DNA of 37,214 bases. Origin: JAGLHV01 sp023143305 [NCBI: Clostridia bacterium] (GTDB lineage: Bacteria; CBDUZB01; JAGLHV01). Below the pieces are notes generated by a model. The model searched no databases and was not told where the DNA came from. It worked only from the letters and a program-made list of their open reading frames with translations. A program made the translations under genes and the position numbers. Of this stretch, positions 8,324 through 16,445 are shown one piece after another. Within the stretch, counting starts at the first letter, position 1. The number at the start of each line of letters is the position of its first letter. The DNA lies in assembly GCA_030637025.1 (NCBI GenBank), contig DAOVVV010000026.1:1-37214 (forward strand), in the 5' to 3' direction.

Positions 8324-9277
8324 ATGCGTATTCTTTATATGGGAACACCGCAAGACGCAGTTCCCTTTTTAGAATTTTTATTACAAAAAGAAGAGGTTGT
8401 CGGGGTTGTTACCCGTCAGGACAAGCCTTGCGGCCGGGGATATGTAAAAAAAAATCCTCCGGTGAAAGAATGTGCGATTAAGCATGATTTATCGGTTTTT
8501 CAACCGGGAAAAATTAAAACAGATGAGTTTTTAGGGGAAATGCAAAAACTGCAGCCGGATTTAATTATAGTTGTTGCTTATGGAAAAATTTTACCCAAAA
8601 GAATTTTGAATTTACCTCCGCAGGGCTGTATTAATATCCATTTTTCTCTTTTACCGCAATATCGCGGTGCTTCTCCGGTCCAGTGGGCGATTATAAAAGG
8701 CGAAAAGATAACGGGTGTAACGGTAATGTTTATGGATGAGGGAATGGATACAGGTGAAGTTATTTTACAAAAAGAAGTAGTTATTGAGCAGAAGGACGAT
8801 GTTGTATCTTTAAAAGAAAAACTTATTAAAGCGGGGTGTATGCTTTTAGAGGAAACAATTAATCTGATAAAACAGGAAAAAATTAAAAGGCTTCCTCAAT
8901 CGGGACAGCCCTCATATGCTTCTCTTTTAAAAAAAGAAGACGGTAAAATTTGCTGGAAAAAAAATGCTGTTGATATTAATAATTTAGTACGGGGTTTAAC
9001 CCCGTGGCCGGGCTCATATATAATTACCCGGGAAAAAGAAGGAAATCAAAAAATTTTAAAAATAATGGAAACAGAGCTTTGTAAAGTAGAAACTAAAGAT
9101 GTTTCTTCTTTTATGCCGGGGCAGATTGTAGAGATTAGAAAACATAAAGGGGCTGTAATTAAATGCGGGAAAGATGTTTTGTTGGTGGGAAAAGTGCATC
9201 CGGAAAATAGAAAAGTAATGAATTGCTATCAGTATCTTCAGGGTAAGCATTTGAAAGAAGGGGATTATTTAAAATGA
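8324..9277 (+). CDS. fmt: Methionyl-tRNA formyltransferase
   Basis: Formylates initiator Met-tRNA using 10-formyl-tetrahydrofolate. The catalytic residues fit the family: Asn104 and His106 in INIHFSLLPQYRGASP, and Asp142 in MDEGMDTGE. The N-terminal MRILYMGTPQDAVPFL and the RQDKPCGRG loop are typical, and a C-terminal OB-like domain spans about 205-317. At 317 residues the length is normal. GGGAGGA lies about 8 nt before the ATG. It overlaps the next gene by 4 nt (ATGA), so the helicase is probably translationally coupled to it. Confidence 0.97.
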   Translation: MRILYMGTPQDAVPFLEFLLQKEEVVGVVTRQDKPCGRGYVKKNPPVKECAIKHDLSVFQPGKIKTDEFLGEMQKLQPDLIIVVAYGKILPKRILNLPPQGCINIHFSLLPQYRGASPVQWAIIKGEKITGVTVMFMDEGMDTGEVILQKEVVIEQKDDVVSLKEKLIKAGCMLLEETINLIKQEKIKRLPQSGQPSYASLLKKEDGKICWKKNAVDINNLVRGLTPWPGSYIITREKEGNQKILKIMETELCKVETKDVSSFMPGQIVEIRKHKGAVIKCGKDVLLVGKVHPENRKVMNCYQYLQGKHLKEGDYLK

Positions 9278-10830
9278 AGGATAATATCGAACTAAACGAA
9301 GAATTCATAAAAGCGCTTCATTTACTGGAAAAAACAAGCAGGAATGTGTTTATTACCGGGAAAGCAGGAACAGGAAAATCCACCTTGCTTGATTATTTTC
9401 GGAATACTACCAAGAGAAAAGTAGTGGTTCTTGCTCCTACCGGTGTTGCGGCGGTAAATGTTAGAGGAGAAACAATTCATTCTTTTTTTAGGTTTAGGTC
9501 CAATGTTAATTTAGAAAGAATTAAAAAGATTAAATCTAAAAAAGCCCGTTCTATTTATTGCGAAATAGATATAATTATTATTGATGAAATTTCTATGGTA
9601 AGAGCGGACCTCCTGGATTGTGTGGATAAGTTCTTGAAGTTAAACGGAAAAAATTCCCATTTGCCATTTGGCGGGACGCAAATGGTTTTTATCGGTGATT
9701 TATATCAACTTCCTCCGGTGGTATTAAGCAAAGAAAAAAATGTTTTTAAATCTTATTATAAAAGTTCTTATTTTTTTTCTGCTAAGGTTATTGATAATTT
9801 TAAAATGGAATTTATGGAATTACAAAAAATATATCGTCAGCAGGATAAAACCTTTATCGATATATTAAACAGTATTCGGAACAATACTATTACTCCCCAA
9901 CATTTAAAAATGCTTAACAGCCGGGTCGAACCTGATTTTAAAATGGAAGAAGGTAATAGTTCTGTTTACCTTACTTCTACCAATAGGTTAGCTACAAAGA
10001 TAAATCATAACCGGTTAAATGGGCTAAAATCGGAATTATATGTTTATGAAGGAGACATTGAAGGTGAATTTGATAAGAAATACCTGCCTACCGATTATGA
10101 ATTACAGATTAAAGAAGGAGCACAGGTTATACTACTTAATAATGATGCTTTTGGTCGTTGGGTAAATGGAACAATAGCTAAAATTGTGGCAATAAAAAAA
10201 GAAGTTGGGGGAGTAGCAGATACTATTCTGGTGAAACTTCCCGGAGGGAACATAGAAAAAATTAATCCTTATAAATGGGAATTATTTCATTTTGAATTTA
10301 GTTCCAAAACTCAGATACTGGAAAACAAGGTTATTGGGAAATTTATTCAGTATCCTTTGAAATTGGCCTGGGCAATAACCATTCATAAAAGTCAGGGAAA
10401 AACTTTTGATAAAGTGATAATAGATGTTAGCGGTGGAATTTTTGCTTATGGACAAACTTATGTTGCTTTAAGCAGGTGTACAAGTTTAGAAGGGATAACC
10501 CTTACCAATCCGATAAAAGAGAAACACATATTTACGGATTATCGAATTGTAAATTTTATGACTAATTATCAGTATGAAATTTCCGAGAATATTTTGCCTT
10601 TGAAGGAAAAAATTAAAATTATAAACCAGGCTATCAAAGAAGATAATCATCTTAAAATAACTTATCTTAAACGAAATGATGAGAAATCCCAAAGAACAGT
10701 AAAACCAATCGTAGTGGATGAAATGACTTATTTAAAAAGGCCCTTTTTAGGAATGGAAGCATATTGTTTTGAAAGAAAAGATAAACGGGTCTTCAGAATA
10801 GACAGGATATTGGAGATTAGTGAGGGATAG
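9274..10830 (+). CDS. PIF1-like helicase with C-terminal WYL domain
   Basis: Superfamily 1B helicase core. Walker A is GKAGTGKST (29-37), followed by APTGVAAVNVRGETIHSFF, Walker B IIIDEISMVRADLL (101-114) and the GDLYQLPPVV motif (141-150). The late motifs are AWAITIHKSQGKTFD (365-379) and YVALSRCTSLEGI (396-408). The last 70 residues (about 447-515; ITYLKRND, TVKPIVVDEM, FRIDRILEI) read as a WYL domain, which in other proteins binds ligands or nucleic acid and regulates activity. PIF1-type proteins unwind DNA and resolve structured templates. The gene starts inside the fmt stop (ATGA), so it is co-transcribed with fmt. The partner or signal sensed by the WYL part is unknown. Confidence 0.88.
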   Translation: MKDNIELNEEFIKALHLLEKTSRNVFITGKAGTGKSTLLDYFRNTTKRKVVVLAPTGVAAVNVRGETIHSFFRFRSNVNLERIKKIKSKKARSIYCEIDIIIIDEISMVRADLLDCVDKFLKLNGKNSHLPFGGTQMVFIGDLYQLPPVVLSKEKNVFKSYYKSSYFFSAKVIDNFKMEFMELQKIYRQQDKTFIDILNSIRNNTITPQHLKMLNSRVEPDFKMEEGNSSVYLTSTNRLATKINHNRLNGLKSELYVYEGDIEGEFDKKYLPTDYELQIKEGAQVILLNNDAFGRWVNGTIAKIVAIKKEVGGVADTILVKLPGGNIEKINPYKWELFHFEFSSKTQILENKVIGKFIQYPLKLAWAITIHKSQGKTFDKVIIDVSGGIFAYGQTYVALSRCTSLEGITLTNPIKEKHIFTDYRIVNFMTNYQYEISENILPLKEKIKIINQAIKEDNHLKITYLKRNDEKSQRTVKPIVVDEMTYLKRPFLGMEAYCFERKDKRVFRIDRILEISEG

Positions 10831-11023
10831 GTGTTTTATTCCGGATAAAGACGGAAGATGTATTTTACGATAAAAACTTTAAAAAATATCTGCTAATTTT
10901 TTATTTGTATTTACATTAATAAATTATTAAGATGAATTCAAATATTATCATAATTATTTTAATAAAATTAAACAAAATAAATAGATTAGCGATATAGTCC
11001 GTAATAAACAATCTTATTCTGTA

Positions 11024-11063
11024 TTTTTTGCATTTATTTCAGGGTAGAAATAAATGCAAAAAA
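11024..11063. repeat. Perfect 17-bp inverted repeat upstream of marC-like gene
   Basis: The arms 11024-11040 and 11047-11063 are exact complements around a 6-nt loop AGGGTA. The T-run is on the 5' side and the A-run on the 3' side for both strands, so it does not form an intrinsic terminator. It ends 42 nt before the next start codon and could be a 5'-leader stem or a protein-binding site. Confidence 0.75.
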
Positions 11064-11105
11064 GAATTTTGTTTTTTCATTTAAATTCGGTAAAGGATTA
11101 TTTTT

Positions 11106-11687
11106 ATGTTTAGAAATATTTTGTTAGCCTTTATTCCTGTATTTGTCGCCGTTGATGCCATTGGACTCTTACCTCTTTTTACTTCATTCACTCAGGGTCT
11201 TGAAAAAAAAGAAAAAATTAGTCTCATTATTCAATCTATTATTACTGCTATGTGTTTGGCTATAGGATTTCTCTTTTTGGGTAAAGGGATATTTAAATTC
11301 TTAGGTGTTACTTCCGGGGATTTTATGATAGCAGGGGGGACATTACTTTTTTGTCTTGCTATCATAGATATTGTAAATTCAGAAGGAAAACGCAGTATAA
11401 CAAATAAAGATATGGGAATTGTTCCTTTAGGTACTCCGCTAATAGCCGGTCCGGCACTTTTAACCACTTCAATAATTATTGTAGAAGAATACGGATTGTA
11501 TCCTACTTTGATATCTGTTATAGCTAATATTTTATTAGCCGGATTGATTTTTTTATTATCCACTTTTTTACTTAAGGTTTTTGGTAAATCAGGGTCTAAA
11601 GCACTTTCAAAAATAACCAGTCTCCTGCTGGCAGCAATTGCCGTAATGATGATACGCAAAGGTATAACGCAGGTTTTGAGTAATTAG
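11106..11687 (+). CDS. MarC/UPF0056 family integral membrane protein
   Basis: The product has 193 residues with about six membrane segments. The family pattern near the start (FIPVFVAVDAIGLLPLF) and the conserved PLGTPLIAGPALLTT in the middle are present. MarC-family proteins are inner-membrane proteins of unsettled function; the old link to multiple antibiotic resistance was not upheld. AAAGGA lies about 9 nt before the ATG. It stands alone, preceded by the 17-bp palindrome. Confidence 0.9.
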   Translation: MFRNILLAFIPVFVAVDAIGLLPLFTSFTQGLEKKEKISLIIQSIITAMCLAIGFLFLGKGIFKFLGVTSGDFMIAGGTLLFCLAIIDIVNSEGKRSITNKDMGIVPLGTPLIAGPALLTTSIIIVEEYGLYPTLISVIANILLAGLIFLLSTFLLKVFGKSGSKALSKITSLLLAAIAVMMIRKGITQVLSN

Positions 11688-11914
11688 CAAATTATAGTAG
11701 GATAGGATATTCTAATAGCAGATTTATATCAATGAGTTTGGGATGAGAGGTTTTTTTAGAGAAAGAATGTTTAGTAATGATATTATAAGATAAAAAATGA
11801 GAAAAATTTTTGTGATTTTTAATTTAAAAGAAGAACTAATAAAAATAATTATTTAAGGTTGCTATATAATGGAAATTGCCTATTTTGGTAAATCTTTGTG
11901 GAGAAAAAACAGTT

Positions 11915-12568
11915 ATGAATAACGACAGGGTAAAAAATAAAAATCGCAGAAAAATTCAATTGATAGTATGGTGGCTACTCCCCATTATTATCTTTGGCGG
12001 TATTATTTTGCCGTACACAGGATATCTTGTATTAGGTATGATGTTAAGCTTTTTAGTTTTATCCGTTTTTAAAGGTCGCTATTGGTGTGGTTGGTTGTGT
12101 CCAAGAGGTTCATTTTTAGAAACAATTCTTGTCCATATCAGTAGAAAAGGAAAAATACCTTCTTTTTTTAAAAATATAAGATTTAGATGGATAGTTTTTT
12201 TTGTTATGATGAGTTTTATGGTCTTAAGACTAATTCAAACAGGTGGAGCACCGGAAAAAATAGGTTTTGTATTTGTAACAATGTGTATTATAACAACGGT
12301 TATTGCTATTCCCCTGGGAATTATCTTTAAGCCAAGAATCTGGTGTGTATTCTGCCCAATGGGTACATTGCAAGGACTACTTGGAAAGGATAAAAATTTA
12401 TTACATATATCAAAAGATTGTACCCAATGTGGAATATGTAATAAGGTTTGTCCAATCGAAACATCACCGTCATTATTTAAAAATGTTGGAAAAGTAAAAA
12501 GCATAGATTGTTTAAAATGCCGGGATTGCAAAACCAATTGTTTAAAGGAAGCTTTAACTTTTAAATAA
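11915..12568 (+). CDS. NapH/polyferredoxin-like membrane 4Fe-4S protein
   Basis: The product is 217 residues from ATG 11915 (GGAG 11 nt upstream); a TTG start at 11876 would add 13 residues and has no better ribosome site. There are about four membrane segments. The first paired cysteine motifs are CGWLCPRG (58, 62) and CVFCPMG (144, 147), typical of NapH/CcoG-like electron carriers. Two ferredoxin motifs close the protein: CTQCGICNKVCP (169-179) and CLKCRDCKTNC (199-209). It probably passes electrons between the quinone pool and a partner redox enzyme at the inner membrane. No nap, rnf or cco genes are nearby, so the partner is unknown. Confidence 0.85.
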   Translation: MNNDRVKNKNRRKIQLIVWWLLPIIIFGGIILPYTGYLVLGMMLSFLVLSVFKGRYWCGWLCPRGSFLETILVHISRKGKIPSFFKNIRFRWIVFFVMMSFMVLRLIQTGGAPEKIGFVFVTMCIITTVIAIPLGIIFKPRIWCVFCPMGTLQGLLGKDKNLLHISKDCTQCGICNKVCPIETSPSLFKNVGKVKSIDCLKCRDCKTNCLKEALTFK

Positions 12569-12888
12569 GAGGGATAATATTTTAATCATTCTTCCTCCTT
12601 AGCCATATTCACAGATTTTAAAACCTGAGCAAAAAGATGTAAAAACAACCCTTTTTTCAATATCGGATGTAAGGACTAAATAGAAGTGGCAGGATTTATT
12701 TTGCCTTTGGAAAAATACTGTGCTTGAAAATGAGGATCTCAAAGGTGTGTCCTTTTAAAATTAAAATTTTAATAAAAACTATGTACTTTTAATTCTTAAA
12801 TGACAATGGGGGGGGGCTTGAGAGTGCAAAATTATAAACTAAAGGTTAAACATTTTGGACATAACTGGAAGAGATAAAGGATGAATAA
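12569..12888. other. Intergenic region, no clear feature
   Basis: AT-rich, with a nine-base G run near 12808 and a weak AAAATTAAAATTTT inverted stretch near 12760. I see no gene, RNA or convincing promoter. Confidence 0.5.
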
Positions 12889-13404
12889 ATGAACAAAAGA
12901 TGTTGGTCATCAAAGTCAAGTTTCATCTCTGTTTTTGGGTTAGTTTTTGTGATTTTGTATTTAGTTGGAGGGTGTAACAATGCAACTAAAGAACAGAAAT
13001 TTATACGAGAGGATGAAGAGATTATATTGAATCGAGGTGACAAAGAAATTGTTTTTAGTATCAGAAAACATGTTTTAGAAACCTATCGTGTTTTGGAGAT
13101 GAAGATAGAGAAGGACAAAAGGCTTAAAGATGACGGGGTTGTTATTAGTTTGTGGGGAATCCCTTTGCATAAGATGTCGGACAACAGAGCATTTAGCCGC
13201 AGTGATGTAAATAAAGGCGAGTTATTTTTTCTTATTCCATCCAATGAATACACAAAAAACAAAGCAATTCGCATTGCTAAAGATAAAAAGTGTTGGCAAA
13301 AGGTTAAAATAACAGGTGAGCTGGTGATCAAGATCAGGGAAAATGGAGAGTCATTTCAGTCTAATTTATCTTATTTATACTTAAACGAGATTGATTCTAT
13401 GTAA
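12889..13404 (+). CDS. Hypothetical lipoprotein
   Basis: The product has 171 residues. The N-terminus has a basic start, a hydrophobic stretch (FGLVFVILYLVGG) and Cys29 in VGGC, which fits a lipobox, so it is probably exported and lipid-anchored. The remainder is charged, with alternating strands such as DKEIVFSIRKHVLETY and VKITGELVIKI, and looks like a small beta-rich periplasmic domain. I do not recognise the family. AAAGGA about 7 nt upstream supports the start. It precedes creD by 280 nt with a possible terminator between them, so a shared role is not implied. Confidence 0.7.
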   Translation: MNKRCWSSKSSFISVFGLVFVILYLVGGCNNATKEQKFIREDEEIILNRGDKEIVFSIRKHVLETYRVLEMKIEKDKRLKDDGVVISLWGIPLHKMSDNRAFSRSDVNKGELFFLIPSNEYTKNKAIRIAKDKKCWQKVKITGELVIKIRENGESFQSNLSYLYLNEIDSM

Positions 13405-13562
13405 TATTGTTCTCATTATTATGTTTAATTTAAAAAATTAGTGATATGTGTGTGAACGAAGGGAAATATCTTGATTCTAATAAGACTGGAAAGTTTACTA
13501 ATCCGGCAACGAAGTGTTAATCTTAATCAGGAAGTAAATGATAAAGAAAAGGTAAAAGGTGG

Positions 13563-13592
13563 ATACCCTATGGGGGGGTATAACTGTTTTTT
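13563..13592 (+). terminator. Possible intrinsic terminator after the lipoprotein gene
   Basis: The stem ATACCC (13563-13568)/GGGTAT (13576-13581) is followed by AACTG and a T-run from 13586. The stem is only 6 bp, so support is modest. It would separate the lipoprotein gene from creD. Confidence 0.35.
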
Positions 13593-13625
13593 ATTGCTTT
13601 TTTAAAACATAAAAAGGTGAAATAA

Positions 13626-13682
13626 ATGAAACATTTTTTATCTTTTTATGAGTCGCATAATTATTTTAAATATAGGGGGTAA
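13626..13682 (+). CDS. Putative 18-residue leader ORF upstream of creD
   Basis: An ATG with AGGTG 6 nt upstream opens an 18-codon frame (MKHFLSFYESHNYFKYRG) that stops 2 nt before the creD ATG. The end of the frame contains the GGGGG that serves as the creD ribosome site, so translation of the small frame would cover or clear that site. It may be a coupling or leader peptide, or chance. Confidence 0.3.
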   Translation: MKHFLSFYESHNYFKYRG

Positions 13683-13684
13683 CA

Positions 13685-14998
13685 ATGCAAAATCAGCCAT
13701 CTACCAGTAATGGTAAAAGTTCTATCGGTATAAAGTTAATTATTGTATGTTCATTAATTGTTATTTTGTTAATTCCTGTTTCAATGATCATGGCTTTAGT
13801 TAAAGAACGGGAAGAAAGAAGGAATGAAACTATTAAAGAAGTCAGTTCTAAATGGGGAAACGAGCAAACTATTGCGGGTCCGATACTTACAATTCCTTAT
13901 AAAGTATATTTAAAAGATAAGAATGATAAAGTGATAGAATTAATTAAGTATGCTCATTTTTTACCTGAGGAATTAAATATTAAGGGAGATATTTTACCTG
14001 AAATACGTTATAGAGGCATATATGAAGTAGTTGTTTACCGGTCCGAATTAAAATTTAATGGAAATTTTTCCAGTCCTGATTTTAAAGATTTAGGTGTTTT
14101 GGGAAAAAATGTTGTATGGAAAGACGCTTTTGTTTCCGTGGGTATACCGGATATGAGAGGTATTGAAGAATATATTGAAATGAAATGGAACGAGAGTAAA
14201 TTTTTATTTAACCCCGGAATTAAAGTTACTGAAATTATTAATTCTGGGGTGAGCATTAAATTGCCTTTAGAGAAAAAAAGTGGTTACAATTTTTCTTTTA
14301 GCATTAGTTTAGATGGAAGTAAAAATCTGAATTTCGTTCCACTTGGCAAAGAAACTAATGTGTATTTAAAATCTAAATGGACTAATCCCAGTTTCGATGG
14401 TGCTTTTTTACCTGATGAAAGGAAAATAGATGATAAAGGTTTTGAGGCAAAATGGAAGGTATTAAATTTAAACAGAAATTATCCTCAACAATGGTTAGGT
14501 AAAGCGTATAATATATATAATTCAGTATTTGGGGTTAATTTGTTGCTTCCGGTTGATGAATATCAAAAAATAATGCGTTCGGTAAAATATGCTGCGATGA
14601 TTATATCTTTGACTTTTTTGATTTTCTTTTTTGTTGAGGTGTTAAATAAAAAACGCATACATCCGATTCAATATATATTGGTTGGTTTAGGCCTTTGTAT
14701 TTTCTACACCCTCTTGCTTTCAATATCCGAACAAACAAATTTTAATTTTGCTTATATAATTTCTAGTGTTGCTGTTATTGCTTTGATTGAAGCTTATTCT
14801 AAAACTGTTTTTAAAAATAATTTTTTAACTATAATTTTGGGATCATCATTACTGATTGTATATAGTTTTGTATATATAATTTTGCAACTTCAAGATTATG
14901 CCCTCTTAATGGGAAGTATAGGCCTTTTCGTTATTTTAGCGATAGCAATGTATTTGTCAAGAAAAGTTGATTGGTATTCTGTTGATTTAGATAAATAA
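13685..14998 (+). CDS. creD: CreD-family inner membrane protein
   Basis: The product has 437 residues. One N-terminal membrane segment (about 15-40) is followed by a large periplasmic domain opening with the family signature RRNETIKEVSSKWGNEQTIA and GPILTIPY. About five membrane helices close the protein (about 300-432). CreD proteins are linked to envelope stress and, in proteobacteria, to the CreBC two-component system; no such regulators are visible here, so that role should not be transferred directly. TAGGGGG 6 nt upstream supports the start. The C-terminal helical block is well preserved. Confidence 0.9.
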   Translation: MQNQPSTSNGKSSIGIKLIIVCSLIVILLIPVSMIMALVKEREERRNETIKEVSSKWGNEQTIAGPILTIPYKVYLKDKNDKVIELIKYAHFLPEELNIKGDILPEIRYRGIYEVVVYRSELKFNGNFSSPDFKDLGVLGKNVVWKDAFVSVGIPDMRGIEEYIEMKWNESKFLFNPGIKVTEIINSGVSIKLPLEKKSGYNFSFSISLDGSKNLNFVPLGKETNVYLKSKWTNPSFDGAFLPDERKIDDKGFEAKWKVLNLNRNYPQQWLGKAYNIYNSVFGVNLLLPVDEYQKIMRSVKYAAMIISLTFLIFFFVEVLNKKRIHPIQYILVGLGLCIFYTLLLSISEQTNFNFAYIISSVAVIALIEAYSKTVFKNNFLTIILGSSLLIVYSFVYIILQLQDYALLMGSIGLFVILAIAMYLSRKVDWYSVDLDK

Positions 14999-15159
14999 TT
15001 ATGAGGATAGAAAAATTGTAATTACTCTTAAAAGTAAGATAGTAAATATGAGAATGTTTAGTTAAAGGGTTGAAACATTGGAAGGCAGCCAGATAAAAAA
15101 GCTAAACCGTAAAATATACGCAGAAAAGCAATATTCCCGGAATTTGGAAAAGGAAATGA

Positions 15160-15447
15160 ATGAATAAAAAGGGAGACAAGAAAATGAAAAAAAAGAATAA
15201 GAGAGTTGAGGAAATGAAAAAAGTACTTGAAGCTTGCGGCGAGGAAATGAGTATAGATGAGGAAATGAAAATGAAAGGGTATTTAAATAATATTGTTATG
15301 CTAATAAAGGATATTGTCAAAGGAATTAGAACGTATAAGTCATTAAAATATATTGAAAAAATGCAACTTATAACTATAATAATTTGTATTGGCGTGGTTG
15401 TTCTTGCGTGTGTAATAGGATTTCTTGATGGATTGGCACAACTCTAA
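15160..15447 (+). CDS. Small single-pass membrane protein, hypothetical
   Basis: The product has 95 residues, with a very Lys-rich N-terminus, an amphipathic middle and one C-terminal membrane segment (LITIIICIGVVVLACVIGFL, about 71-90). This fits a tail-anchored or small inner-membrane protein with its charged part in the cytoplasm. Two starts are plausible: ATG 15160 (AGGA 5 nt upstream) or ATG 15184 (GGGAG 8 nt upstream, the stronger site). The family is not recognised. Confidence 0.6.
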   Translation: MNKKGDKKMKKKNKRVEEMKKVLEACGEEMSIDEEMKMKGYLNNIVMLIKDIVKGIRTYKSLKYIEKMQLITIIICIGVVVLACVIGFLDGLAQL

Positions 15448-15820
15448 GCTTTCAAGGAATGAAGGATGATATCCTGAAAAACGATTAGACTTCTATAACA
15501 CATTCTGTCTGCCTATCCGCTCCGCCTGAGGCGGATGATGCGGAATCTATAATGTTCTTAAATATTAATAGATTCCTGCTTTCGCAGGAATGACAATAAA
15601 GGTAAAAAAGCTATTTTGCAGAAGTCTAAAAAACGATATAAAAGGAGGAAAAAATTTTACATTTGAAAAAAAGTTTGAGAAAATAATCCGTTAAAACAAG
15701 GATTCCCTCAAAGCTATAATAAATTCCACAGTAAAAGCCAGAGATTTTTTCAGGAAGGATAGAGTAAAAAGATGGAATGACCGGGTATTTAATAAAATAC
15801 ATTATAGCGATTATTTATAT
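15448..15820. other. Intergenic region with hairpin repeats
   Basis: No gene is seen. It holds a GC-rich hairpin TCCGCC-TGA-GGCGGA at 15521-15535 and, at 15564-15594, a hairpin ATTCCTGC-TTTC-GCAGGAAT followed by GAC. The second is repeated at 23933-23963. Confidence 0.6.
15564..15594. repeat. ATTCCTG hairpin repeat, copy 1
   Basis: ATTAATAG plus an 8-bp stem ATTCCTGC/GCAGGAAT and trailing GAC. The second copy at 23933-23963 differs at two bases that weaken the top of the stem. Similar ATTCC-GGAAT-GAC hairpins are scattered in intergenic regions of many bacteria. Confidence 0.75.
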
Positions 15821-16060
15821 CTATTCTATGTTTTCCCATTGATTTTCCTGTTCTTTAATTTTTTGGTTGATTTGGTTGACTTTATCTTTTGCTGTATTAA
15901 TCATTCCCGGAAGATCGGAGGTATTAATGCCTTCTTTCGCCAGTTCCTTACTAATTGACGAATTATTCATCGAAATATTCATCATTGTATAATACAAGAA
16001 ACCGATAATAACAACTACTATTAAAATTTCTATCAATCCGAATCCTTTTTTTCGTTTCAT
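15821..16060 (-). CDS. Prepilin-like protein with type IV pilin N-terminus
   Basis: The product has 79 residues and begins MKRKKGFGLIEILIVVVIIG, a class III prepilin signal. Cleavage would follow the Gly of KKG, giving N-terminal Phe, with Glu at position 5 of the mature protein, and then a hydrophobic helix. The rest is a short polar helix (NQINQKIKEQENQ) without the globular head of a major pilin, so it is likely a minor pseudopilin or a membrane-anchored helix. No pilus assembly genes or prepilin peptidase are in the window. An AAGG site lies about 8 nt upstream. A 27-residue membrane peptide is encoded 57 nt upstream on the same strand. Confidence 0.7.
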   Translation of the reverse strand: MKRKKGFGLIEILIVVVIIGFLYYTMMNISMNNSSISKELAKEGINTSDLPGMINTAKDKVNQINQKIKEQENQWENIE

Positions 16061-16117
16061 ATCGTTTACCTTTTTTTCTTTAATATTTATTTAAAAGTTA
16101 CGGAAAAACTTTGTTAT

Positions 16118-16201
16118 TTATTTTTTCCTTCTTCGGGAAATCATTGTGCTGATTGATAGTAAAATCATTATAATACCGAGAATTATTAATAGAGTGTGCA
16201 T
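16118..16201 (-). CDS. 27-residue membrane micropeptide
   Basis: ATG at 16201 opens MHTLLIILGIIMILLSISTM followed by ISRRRKK and stop. This is one hydrophobic helix of about 18 residues with a basic tail, a shape common among bacterial small membrane proteins. AGGG about 9 nt upstream (complement of 16210-16213) supports translation. It points the same way as the prepilin gene 57 nt downstream and may be co-transcribed with it. The longer frame overlapping it (16098-16292) lacks such features. Confidence 0.45.
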   Translation of the reverse strand: MHTLLIILGIIMILLSISTMISRRRKK

Positions 16202-16445
16202 GGTTTGTATCCCTATTTATTGTATATAAAAAAAAGCTAAAATGCAAGAAATTGCTCAAATAAGTAATGTCAAGATTTATTCTGAGTTGCATTTTAAAAT
16301 AAGCCCGATTGCTATTTCTTGTTAGTTTTTGCTTTTTTTAAAGGTTTATTCTGTCAGAAATTTTTTACTGTTGACTTTCTATTATTTTATTGTTAACTTA
16401 TCTATATAGAACACTTTAGTTTTTTTCAGAAGGAGGGAGAAATAA

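Noticed and set aside
11024-11063. Intrinsic terminator for the helicase gene
   Set aside because: The T-run precedes the stem and an A-run follows it on both strands; no 3' U-tract would be made.
12235-12537. 100-residue minus-strand frame over the ferredoxin region
   Set aside because: It is a shadow of the plus-strand iron-sulfur protein, whose cysteine motifs are unmistakable.
16098-16292. 64-residue minus-strand frame
   Set aside because: Polar, low-complexity translation without a ribosome site; the overlapping 27-residue frame is better supported.
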